Shown here: in pieces, positions 19,024 through 26,151 of the stretch
How the letters are laid out: each line of letters starts with the position of its first letter
How positions within the stretch are numbered: the first letter of the stretch is position 1
Assembly: GCF_000372845.1 (NCBI RefSeq)
Contig: NZ_KB889963.1
Coordinates: 558,001-622,000 of the forward strand
DNA length: 64,000 nt
Source: Methylocystis rosea SV97
GTDB taxonomy: Bacteria > Pseudomonadota > Alphaproteobacteria > Rhizobiales > Beijerinckiaceae
Direction: 5' to 3'
Translations under genes and position numbers: made by a program
The notes under the pieces: generated by a model
Told to the model about the DNA's origin: nothing
Databases searched by the model: none
What the model saw: the letters and a program-made list of their open reading frames with translations, nothing else

Positions 19024-19353
19024 GCTCGAACCCTTTGATTTTTCCCTTGTCCCGGAGTGCGACGACAAGCTCCCGTCCTGCCTGCCGTCCAGTTTGGACG
19101 TTTTCTTACATAGCCGATCCGCGCCTTAAAGGCGAGTGGCCGAATGACGCGCCCGCGCCTCTTTTCTCCCGCAGTGCGGGGCCACCGCCAATAAAAACAA
19201 TGGCGCCACGAGGCGGCGGCGCCGCCCGGCGGCGCCCCAACCGCGCCGTGCCTGGCTCCGCCTTCAGCGAGGCTTTTTCGAGCGCGGCGTTTATGGGATG
19301 ACCGGCTGGCCTCGCGTGAGGTAACGAAGAGACCGGGGGTGCGCGTGACGGCG
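19024..19353. other. Intergenic region between divergent hemA and adenosyltransferase genes
   Basis: About 330 bases holding the two divergent promoters. I see no convincing gene: the short open frames are Arg/Ala/Pro-rich shadows. An FNR/Fnr-like or Irr-type site controlling hemA could lie here, but I cannot identify one by eye. Confidence 0.5.
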
Positions 19354-19878
19354 ATGAAGCTCTATACGAAAAAAGGCGACAGAGGCCAGACGAGCCTCTT
19401 CTCGGGGCGGCGGGCGGCGAAGTTCGATCCGCGCGTCGCGGCGGTTGGCGATCTCGACGAATTGTCGGCGAGCCTCGGGCTCGCGCGCGTCGTCTTCCCC
19501 GAGGCGAACGATCTTTTGAGCGGCGCGCAAAAGGCGCTCTACACGATCAGCGCCATCGTCAGCGCCGAAGCGCGGAAGATCGATCTTGCCTTCGACGACG
19601 CCGAGACCGCGGCGCTCGAAGCCGAGATCGATCGCGCCACCGACGCGCTGCCGCCGCTGCGCGATTTCATCTATCCGGGAGAGGCGGAAGCGAGCGCGCG
19701 TCTCCACATGGCGCGCTCGGTCGCGCGGCGGGCCGAGCGCAGCGTCGCCGCGCTCGATGAACCGCCGGCGCCCGAAAGCGCCCTCGCCTATCTCAATCGC
19801 CTGAGCGATTTATTATTCGCACTGGCGCGGCTCGCGGACCTGCACAGCGGACACGCGGACCGGATGCTCGGCGGGTGA
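19354..19878 (+). CDS. Cob(I)yrinic acid a,c-diamide adenosyltransferase, PduO type
   Basis: Transfers adenosine from ATP to cob(I)alamin to make adenosylcobalamin. The 174-aa protein begins MKLYTKKGDRGQTSLFSG, the PduO/MMAB ATP-binding N-terminus, followed by GDLDELSASLGLAR. The C-terminal signature YLNRLSDLLFALAR matches the family's conserved NRLSD-LFxxAR helix. An upstream GTG at 19339 is an alternative start adding five residues. In alphaproteobacteria this supports methylmalonyl/ethylmalonyl-CoA mutases. It fits with the cobalamin-riboswitch uptake operon at 25-28.5 kb. Confidence 0.93.
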   Translation: MKLYTKKGDRGQTSLFSGRRAAKFDPRVAAVGDLDELSASLGLARVVFPEANDLLSGAQKALYTISAIVSAEARKIDLAFDDAETAALEAEIDRATDALPPLRDFIYPGEAEASARLHMARSVARRAERSVAALDEPPAPESALAYLNRLSDLLFALARLADLHSGHADRMLGG

Positions 19879-20016
19879 GCTTTCATGAGCCGTGAAGGCC
19901 GCTTCGCGCCAGGAGCGGAGATTTCTTGCGGTCAGGTTCCAGGCAAATTTTGAATGGGCTGGCGAAAGTGTCGTCATCCTCGCCTCCCGCCGTTGCGTTC
20001 CACGCCTTCATGGGCG

Positions 20017-20041
20017 GGAACAAGCAAGCGGGGCTGGCGTT
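20017..20041 (+). promoter_or_regulatory. Consensus EcfG (general stress sigma) promoter
   Basis: GGAAC (20017-20021), a 16-base spacer and CGTT (20038-20041) exactly match the GGAAC-N16-CGTT promoter of EcfG-type sigma factors. The predicted start site is about 20048, ~60 bases before the ATG of the Tyr/Gly-rich secreted protein gene, and AGGAG lies between. The cognate NepR-EcfG-PhyR genes are in this same window. Confidence 0.65.
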
Positions 20042-20106
20042 ACAGGGGTGGGCGTTGGGGTTTGTCCAACAAGGGCCTGGCTGAGCCCTGCCCAGGAGTT
20101 CCGCCA

Positions 20107-20487
20107 ATGGCGACCTCACGAAAGATAATGACTGCGGCGCTCGCCGCCACGATCGCAATCACTATGCTGTCAATTTCGAGCCCAGCTTCCGCATGGAGCC
20201 GCTGTGGTAGGAATTTGGGGCCCGGCTACTACGGCATGGCGCTGCGCGCGGCGGCGCCAAGCCCCTATAGCAACGGCTATTATGGCTCTGCCAATCCATC
20301 GGGGTACGGCTATTACGGCTCTGGGAACACCGGCTATTACGGCGCAGCAACTTCCACGCCTGTCGCGAGTGAGGGATATTATTGTGCGACCGGCGTGAAA
20401 ACCTGCTTGCTCCGCGAGCCCGGATGGCTCGGCACAGGTTGTTCCTGCGCAGTGTCGTGCGGCCGTGCACGCGGAATAGTTGAATAG
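20107..20487 (+). CDS. Small secreted Tyr/Gly-rich protein with Cys-rich C-terminus
   Basis: A 126-aa protein I cannot assign to a family. The N-terminus is a clear signal peptide (hydrophobic about residues 9-25, cleavage after SPASA). The mature part has repeated YYG units (GYYG, GYGYYGSG, TGYYGAA) over ~50 residues. The C-terminal 40 residues carry six cysteines (YYCATGVKTCLL, GCSCAVSC), suggesting a disulfide-stabilised or metal-binding domain. AGGAG is 9 bases before the ATG. A perfect EcfG promoter motif sits upstream, so it is probably a stress-induced envelope protein. Confidence 0.7.
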   Translation: MATSRKIMTAALAATIAITMLSISSPASAWSRCGRNLGPGYYGMALRAAAPSPYSNGYYGSANPSGYGYYGSGNTGYYGAATSTPVASEGYYCATGVKTCLLREPGWLGTGCSCAVSCGRARGIVE

Positions 20488-20673
20488 AGCGTCGCAAAGA
20501 AGCTGCGGCCGAGATAAGCAATCGGCCGCAGTGTTTCGTTACATTATGAGCGGCGAGCGCGCGATCATCCCCCGTCGTGTAACTCACGGCGTAGCTCGGC
20601 GGGTGAGGAAGAACGGGCCGGCTGGGCTGGCGCCACGCCTCTGCCTTCCCGCGAGGTTCCCAGCCAAGCCCAG

Positions 20674-21483
20674 TCATCCATGGAAGACCGGAAACTGCTG
20701 AGGCTGGATCAGGATCAAAAGCCCGTAGACGAAAATGGCGATGCCCATGGCCTGCGCCACGGCGGGCCCCCATGGCAGGGTCTTCTCGGCGAAAACAATC
20801 GCTGTCACGCTCGCTAGCGCGGCGACGTTCATCATGCCGAGAGGAAACATGATCGCGCAAAGCAGCCAGCAGCAGCCAAGGCACCAGGCGCCGTGGTGCG
20901 CGCCCATCTGCAGGGCGCCGAGCGTCCCCTCGCGCCAGGAGGTCATGATGAAGCTGATCGGCGTACGGCACTTCGTCAGGCAGAGCTCTTTCAACGGCGT
21001 GAGCTGGTAGAGCCCGGCGGCGATCAGGATCAAACCGCCGACGCGGCCCTGCGCCGACGCCGAAAGATCCAGACGCGCGGCGACAGCCTCCGCGGCGAGC
21101 GCGCCAATATAAGCGAGGAGGCCAGACGCCATCCAGACGAGCAGATAGCCGGCGAGGAACGCCCATGTTCCGACGAAGGCCTGTCCCCGTTTGCGGCGCG
21201 CGGCCTGCGTCTTGTGGAAGGTGAGCGCCATCGGCGCCACCGTTGGAAACATCATCGCAATCGTCATCGCCAGCCACGCAGCGATGAACAGCGGCGCGCC
21301 GAGTCCCATGGACGGCGACGCCATGCTGTTATGGGCGTCATGACCTGCGCCTTTCCAGATCAGAAGCGTCCACGCTGCGACCGACAAGGCGATGAGCATG
21401 GCCAGGATCGCGTTACGCTGAAGTGCGATCAGGTCCAAGCGCGTCTGTTCCATGCGGGGGGCGCCATCCGTCAATTCGACCAT
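20674..21483 (-). CDS. DUF2182 integral membrane protein
   Basis: A 269-aa polytopic membrane protein of DUF2182, described as predicted metal-binding integral membrane proteins. About six helices are visible. The conserved core FHKTQAARR, ELCLTKCRTP and MGAHHGAWCLGCCWLLC supplies His and Cys residues that could bind metal within the membrane. The start overlaps the end of the DUF1326 gene by 13 bases, so they are translationally coupled. DUF1326-DUF2182 pairs recur in many bacteria. The function is unknown; a metal or small-molecule transport/oxidation complex is only a guess. Confidence 0.85.
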   Translation of the reverse strand: MVELTDGAPRMEQTRLDLIALQRNAILAMLIALSVAAWTLLIWKGAGHDAHNSMASPSMGLGAPLFIAAWLAMTIAMMFPTVAPMALTFHKTQAARRKRGQAFVGTWAFLAGYLLVWMASGLLAYIGALAAEAVAARLDLSASAQGRVGGLILIAAGLYQLTPLKELCLTKCRTPISFIMTSWREGTLGALQMGAHHGAWCLGCCWLLCAIMFPLGMMNVAALASVTAIVFAEKTLPWGPAVAQAMGIAIFVYGLLILIQPQQFPVFHG

Positions 21484-22094
21484 TCGATCGGCGCGTAATG
21501 CCCGTTCTGGCCCGAATTATTCCAGTCCATGCCGTGGTCGCTGAAATGGTTGCCCGTGCGGCCGACGCCGAAAGCGATTTTCTCCGGCGCGAGCGGATGC
21601 CCGGTCATGCCCCAGATTTCGCCGCTCGGATGCATGCTCGCCAGCGGATCGACCGCGACGGCGAGAACGCCCGGGATTTCGACGAAGCGTGATTTACCCT
21701 CGATCGTATAATGGATCGAGGTCTTCTTGACGCCGAGATGCGTTCCGACCAAAGGCGCGAAAGCCGCCATCGGTCCGCCTTCGTCGCCGCCGAAAATCGC
21801 GCCCAGTGCGGCGGTCTGTTCGTCGGTTGCGCGCTCGTCGATATAGACGGCGAGCGTCCAGTCGCCCTCCGCCATCGGTCCCGGCGCGTGGGCCGCAAGC
21901 GCCACGTTCAGCCCATCCAGCGCCACGTCGCCATAATGGCCCTTGTCGATGTGGAACGCCAAAATGTTGTCGCAACACCCTTGCGTCGGCATCGCCATCA
22001 TGGCCTTGGTCGAGACCAGGCAAGGACAGACGATGTCGCAATTGCAGTTCTCGAGATAGTCGCCGACAAAGCGCCACTTCGTTCGCGTCGCCAT
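21471..22094 (-). CDS. DUF1326 domain-containing protein
   Basis: A 207-aa soluble protein of DUF1326. The N-terminal signature ENCNCDIVCPCLVS (about residue 15) provides four closely spaced cysteines, probably a metal site, and a further pair GCCDN follows. A central acidic region and a C-terminal GRTGNHFSDHGMDWNNSGQN segment, rich in His/Asn, are typical of the family. ATG at 22094 is the family start; the frame extending to 22286 is antisense shadow of the SDR gene. Coupled to the DUF2182 gene downstream; probably works with it at the membrane. Confidence 0.86.
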   Translation of the reverse strand: MATRTKWRFVGDYLENCNCDIVCPCLVSTKAMMAMPTQGCCDNILAFHIDKGHYGDVALDGLNVALAAHAPGPMAEGDWTLAVYIDERATDEQTAALGAIFGGDEGGPMAAFAPLVGTHLGVKKTSIHYTIEGKSRFVEIPGVLAVAVDPLASMHPSGEIWGMTGHPLAPEKIAFGVGRTGNHFSDHGMDWNNSGQNGHYAPIEWSN

Positions 22095-22128
22095 TTTCTG
22101 CTTTCTCCGCGGCCGTAAATGTGCGGAC

Positions 22129-22875
22129 CTAGAAAGGCTCCTTGAAGGGCCGAAGGTCCATTTCGTGAGTCCAGGCGCTGCGCTTTTGACAGTGCAGCGC
22201 CCAATAGGCGTCGGCGATGTCGTCCACCGCAAGGACGCCGTCCGCGCCTTTCGAGCGCGCGTAGTCGGCGAAATTCGTCGCCGCATATTCGCCCGCGATC
22301 ACGCCGTCGACGACGATATGGGCGACATGAACGCCCTTTGAGCCAAACTCGCGCGCAAGCCCCTGGGCGACGGCGCGCAAGGCGGCTTTGGCGGCGGCGA
22401 AGGCCAGGAAGGGCGGACGCGCCCGCAAGGACGCCGTCGCGCCGGTGAACAGGATCGTGCCCTGCCCGCGCTGGGAGAAGCGCCTCGCGGCCTCCCGCCC
22501 GACGACGAAGCCGCCGAGGGCGTTTTGGCGCCAAAGGCGCTCGAAGAGTTCGGGCGTCGTGTCCTGAGCAGAAGCAGCGACATTGCTCCCAACATTGTAG
22601 GCGACCAGCACGAGGTCGCCGTCGCGGTCTGCTTCGTCGAAGAGGGCGGCGACATCGGCTTCGCTGGTGGCGTCTGCGACTTTGATCGCGACCGCGCCCC
22701 CCGTGGCGGCAATCTGCTCGGCGACGATTCGCAGCCGCTCCGGCGTGCGGCCCGCGACCATGACGCGGAGCCCTTCGCGCGCGAAACGCCGCGCCAGCGC
22801 CGCGCCGAGGCCCGACTCGGCGCCGACGCCAATCACGAGCGCCACCCCCCTATTCGCCAACGCCGGTTCTGTCAT
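22129..22875 (-). CDS. SDR family NAD(P)-binding protein with Phe in place of the catalytic Tyr
   Basis: A 248-aa short-chain dehydrogenase/reductase fold protein. The cofactor motif is GVGAESGLGAALARRF (about residue 16), with VAGRTPER following strand 2, suggesting NADP preference. The usual YxxxK active site reads FAAAK (about residue 156): the lysine is kept but the tyrosine is phenylalanine, and the serine position upstream reads TGATAS. The protein therefore may be an atypical SDR or lack classical activity. It sits between DUF938 and DUF1326 genes on the same strand with short gaps, so it is probably in one operon. Confidence 0.85.
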   Translation of the reverse strand: MTEPALANRGVALVIGVGAESGLGAALARRFAREGLRVMVAGRTPERLRIVAEQIAATGGAVAIKVADATSEADVAALFDEADRDGDLVLVAYNVGSNVAASAQDTTPELFERLWRQNALGGFVVGREAARRFSQRGQGTILFTGATASLRARPPFLAFAAAKAALRAVAQGLAREFGSKGVHVAHIVVDGVIAGEYAATNFADYARSKGADGVLAVDDIADAYWALHCQKRSAWTHEMDLRPFKEPF

Positions 22876-22905
22876 GGCGCGTCAATTCTCTTCGCCGCGC
22901 TCGCT

Positions 22906-23565
22906 TCATGCGCGCCCAAAGAGAAGAATGAAGTTGTTCGCGGGCATGTCCATGATTTTTTTAAGCGCGATATTGTGTGCGTTGGCGGCGCGTTCGAGGT
23001 CACGCACGTCCTTAAGGCCCCATTCGGCGATCTTGGGCGCGAGGATCTCCTGATCGAAAGCGGCGTTTGATTCGGTCGTATAATTGCCGTCAACCTTGAA
23101 GGGCCCGTAGATCGCGACAATGCCATCCTTGGTCAACACGCGCTCGGCGACTTGAGCGATGCCGTCGCAGATCGAGACCGGCGCGACCTGGAAGAGGTTC
23201 ACCACGAAAATGGCGTCGTAGAGCCGATCGCTGGCGCTGGGCCAGGTCTGGGGCTCAGTCAGATCGATTTTGATCGGATCGAAGATATTCTTGCCGCCTG
23301 CTTCGTCTCGCTTCTTCTTGATCGAATCGAACACTTCGACGTCATAGTCGGAAGGCTGAAACGACAGATTCGGGAAATGCGGCGCGAAATAGTTGATGTG
23401 GTTGCCGGCGCCGCTCGCAAGTTCCAGCACATTGCCGCTGTTCGGAAAGATCCCTCTGAACATGCTGAGAATGGGATCACGGTTTCGATTCCCCGCCCAC
23501 GCGACATAGGGGCTGAGCGGATGCGGATCGATCGGCGGACGGTCTGCAGGCACATTGATGGACAT
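22906..23565 (-). CDS. DUF938 family protein (SAM methyltransferase-like)
   Basis: A 219-aa protein of DUF938, a methyltransferase-like family. The hallmark SPYVAWAGNRNRDPIL (about residue 18) precedes the SAM-binding VLELASGAGNHINYFA (about residue 47), and the C-terminus DVRDLERAANAHNIAL and MPANNFILLFGR are also characteristic. ATG 23565 has GAGGAGGACC just upstream and is chosen over the longer frame to 23649. It is the first gene of the minus-strand cluster and is divergent from the LysR gene. The substrate is unknown. Confidence 0.88.
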   Translation of the reverse strand: MSINVPADRPPIDPHPLSPYVAWAGNRNRDPILSMFRGIFPNSGNVLELASGAGNHINYFAPHFPNLSFQPSDYDVEVFDSIKKKRDEAGGKNIFDPIKIDLTEPQTWPSASDRLYDAIFVVNLFQVAPVSICDGIAQVAERVLTKDGIVAIYGPFKVDGNYTTESNAAFDQEILAPKIAEWGLKDVRDLERAANAHNIALKKIMDMPANNFILLFGRA

Positions 23566-23812
23566 GGCGGTCCTCCTCGGCTTTCCTCGACGCTTGCGCC
23601 GCTCGCCCGACTGCGCGGAAGCGTCGCTCGAACGCTTCGCGGCCTTCATTTTTGGATCTTGTTCCGGCCCAAGCCGCCGGAAGCTTTATCGATTGTCGCC
23701 GACGCGGTAAAATTCGAAAATCTTATGAACTCATTCGGGGAACTAAACCCCTAGACGTGCTGCGTCGAAGAGTTCGAAACAGCAGACTCAATTCGCAAGA
23801 GGCAGCGACAGG

Positions 23813-24778
23813 ATGGTCAACCTCAAGTCTTTCGACCTCAATCTGTTGCTGGCGTTGAAGGCGCTCCTTGAAGAGAAGAACGTGTCGCGGGCCGCAGAAA
23901 AGCTATGCCTGAGCCAGCCCGCCATGAGCCATATTCTGCGCAGACTGCGCGACCAGCTCGACGATCCGATACTCGTGAAATCCGCATCGGGTTTGGTCCC
24001 TACGGCGCGCGCGCTTGCTTTGTTGGAGCCGACGGCGGCCGTGCTTCGGGAGATCGAAAGGATCGTCGAACCGCCGCCAGAATTTGATCCCGCAACCAGC
24101 CGACGACGTTTCGTGATCTCGACAAGCGACTACGTCGGGTTCGCCCTGTTGCCGACGCTTGCCGAGTCGATGATCCGCATCGCCCCGCATATCGAGGTGC
24201 ATATTCGGCAGCCAATAACCGGGCCGCCCCACATCGTGCTCGAGAAAGACAATATCGATCTGGCGATCGGCTTCGACGCAATCTTCGGCGGCACGCCGCA
24301 TGTCTGCTCGCAGGCATTGATGGGCGAGAGCATCGTTTGCCTCACAAGAAAATCGAACGCGCAAGTCCCGGGCGATGACATCAGTCTGGCGCAGTTTTTG
24401 GAAGGCAAGCATGTGCTGATCAGCTGGCGGGAAGCCGGGACGGGCCTGATCGACGACAGTCTCGCGAAGCTGGGGCTACGTAGAAACGTATTTCTTGTCC
24501 TGCCGAACTTCTTGACGACGCCCTGGATTCTCGAGAAGACCGACCTCATGCTCTGTCTGCCCCAGAGGATGGCCGAGCAGTTCGTACAGCTGGCTCCGCT
24601 CAAAATCCTGCCGATCCCGATCGACCTGCCGCGCTACGAGTTGATGATGCTCTGGCATCCACGCCACGAGAAAGATCACGCGCATATGTGGCTGCGAGAA
24701 CGCGTGCGAATGGCCTGCCGCCGCGACAGCGGCGACGACGCGAACGCCGGCGCTGGCGCCAAGGCGCATATTCACTAA
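23813..24778 (+). CDS. LysR-type transcriptional regulator (NodD/SyrM-like)
   Basis: A 321-aa LysR regulator. The N-terminal winged helix-turn-helix reads FDLNLLLALKALLEEKNVSR then AAEKLCLSQPAMSH (about residues 6-40), and the C-terminal effector domain contains the SDYVGFALLP segment seen in NodD-like members. It is divergently oriented from the DUF938-SDR-DUF1326-DUF2182 cluster with a ~250-base shared intergenic region, the classical arrangement for a regulator of the neighbouring operon. The inducer is unknown. Confidence 0.9.
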   Translation: MVNLKSFDLNLLLALKALLEEKNVSRAAEKLCLSQPAMSHILRRLRDQLDDPILVKSASGLVPTARALALLEPTAAVLREIERIVEPPPEFDPATSRRRFVISTSDYVGFALLPTLAESMIRIAPHIEVHIRQPITGPPHIVLEKDNIDLAIGFDAIFGGTPHVCSQALMGESIVCLTRKSNAQVPGDDISLAQFLEGKHVLISWREAGTGLIDDSLAKLGLRRNVFLVLPNFLTTPWILEKTDLMLCLPQRMAEQFVQLAPLKILPIPIDLPRYELMMLWHPRHEKDHAHMWLRERVRMACRRDSGDDANAGAGAKAHIH

Positions 24779-24849
24779 AGCCGAATTTTTGCCAGTCAGC
24801 GCAGTCTAAGTCGCCTTAAGAGGCGCTGAAACGACACGCTGCAAGAACA

Positions 24850-24876
24850 CGGCCCGACGAAATCCGCGTCGGGCCG
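24850..24876 (-). terminator. Hairpin terminator for the riboswitch operon
   Basis: CGGCCCGAC and GTCGGGCCG form a 9-bp stem around a GAAATCCGC loop. On the minus strand it is followed by a T-containing stretch (TGTTCTT). It lies 30 bases beyond the last gene of the cobalamin-riboswitch operon. Confidence 0.55.
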
Positions 24877-24906
24877 CGGCCTCCGCTTCGATGGCTCCCT
24901 CGCACC

Positions 24907-25461
24907 CTAGATCGGGCGCGAGGCGAATGCCTTCGTCACATCACGGTTGGCCACCGCGGCGCCTGCGGCCTTCAACATCAACAGCGAAACAAAGGCGCTT
25001 AAATTGATGAGAAAGATCTGCGTCACGACCGGCGCGGTAAAATGATCGACGCCGGGGCCCGTCGCCGCCGTAACCGCCAGAACCAGGCTCTCATAGACAA
25101 CGAAAGCCGCAAGGAAAGCGGCGAGACCGCCAGCGAAACCAGAAAAGCGGCGCGCGAGCAGGCCGGCGCTTTCACACGACAGCAGAGCGATGACGCCGAG
25201 CGCGCCGCCCCAAAACAGCGTCATCGCGTCCGTCGGATAATGCAGGAACAGAAAGCCCACGGCCTGATTGGCGAACCAGACTGCGCCCGTCAGCAGCAGG
25301 GCCTCGCGACGCGAAGTTGTAAGCGCGGCGACGGCGGCGAAGCCGGCAAGCGGCAAGGCGCACGCCCAACCGAAGCTCAAAATAATGCTGGCGGTGATGA
25401 AGGTCGCGGCCCAGAGCGCGCGGCGGTTTGCTGTCGGAAGAGTGGAAAGCGTCAGCGACAT
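24907..25461 (-). CDS. Six-helix membrane protein of the cobalamin-riboswitch operon
   Basis: A 184-aa, highly hydrophobic protein with about six transmembrane helices (for example AATFITASIILSFGWACALPL near residue 18, and IFLINLSAFVSLLMLKAAGA near residue 155). I do not recognise a named family. GAAAGGAG precedes the ATG. It is the third gene after the TonB-dependent receptor controlled by a cobalamin riboswitch, 55 bases after the second. The context suggests a role in uptake of cobalamin, a corrinoid precursor or cobalt across the inner membrane, possibly a CbtA/CorA-independent permease; this is inference from position only. Confidence 0.7.
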   Translation of the reverse strand: MSLTLSTLPTANRRALWAATFITASIILSFGWACALPLAGFAAVAALTTSRREALLLTGAVWFANQAVGFLFLHYPTDAMTLFWGGALGVIALLSCESAGLLARRFSGFAGGLAAFLAAFVVYESLVLAVTAATGPGVDHFTAPVVTQIFLINLSAFVSLLMLKAAGAAVANRDVTKAFASRPI

Positions 25462-25515
25462 GATGTTTCTCCTTTCGAGTGAACATTGGGGAAGTGAATT
25501 CATAAGCGCGGCGCG

Positions 25516-26127
25516 TCAGTCGCCGCGCAACCGGCCTGCTGAACGATCGATGGGATCGGGTTCGAGCAGACCAAACCAGCGCGCGCGCAATTTGTCCCAC
25601 AGCGCGAGACGCGACCAATCCGGTTCTTTCAGGACTTTGTCCGTCTCCGCGTCGAGGAAGGGATTGGGCAGCAGAACGGTGATCTGCTGTTCGCCGGCGC
25701 CGTTGAACAGCTGCAGTCCCCACGACATCGGCACGCAGCTTGTGTTTCGCCGCCGATAGAGTTCGGCGCGCGACGTGCGCCTGAGTTTTGCAAGTTCGGG
25801 AGACGTCGGCCGTGCGCGCGATCCCTTGTTCTCGCCGATGCAGACGTGAAAATGCGTGACGCCGAAGGCGACCGTGAGATAGCCGTCGAGCAGCTTGATG
25901 CGCGTCGGCGGACGGTCGGCGTGGATCTCCCACGCCGCGCCTTGAATGATCGGCCCGAAGACGATTTCGCGCCAGTGATGTTCGAAAAGGTCGCGAAACA
26001 ATTCTTCAAGACTGGCCGTATCTAACGGCAGAGAGAAGACATCGAGCGCCGCACCGTCTGGCTCGACGATGCGTCTGGGTGTTGTGCTTGGCGTCATGCT
26101 TGGCGCTATCTCTGCGCTGATTTCCAT
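25516..26127 (-). CDS. Conserved protein of unknown function in the cobalamin-riboswitch operon
   Basis: A 203-aa soluble protein. It has aromatic and His-rich conserved-looking stretches: LFEHHWREIVFGPIIQGAAW (about residue 40) and VTHFHVCIGEN (about residue 85), and a C-terminal WSRLALWDKLRARWFGLLEPDP. Two neighbouring His motifs could bind metal or a corrinoid. ATG 26127 is chosen because AAGGAGAT lies 6 bases before it; ATG 26148 is possible. No signal peptide. It follows the TonB receptor by 24 bases. Function unknown; B12/cobalt-related by context. Confidence 0.7.
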   Translation of the reverse strand: MEISAEIAPSMTPSTTPRRIVEPDGAALDVFSLPLDTASLEELFRDLFEHHWREIVFGPIIQGAAWEIHADRPPTRIKLLDGYLTVAFGVTHFHVCIGENKGSRARPTSPELAKLRRTSRAELYRRRNTSCVPMSWGLQLFNGAGEQQITVLLPNPFLDAETDKVLKEPDWSRLALWDKLRARWFGLLEPDPIDRSAGRLRGD

Positions 26128-26151
26128 ATCGATCTCCTTGCCGTTCATTCG

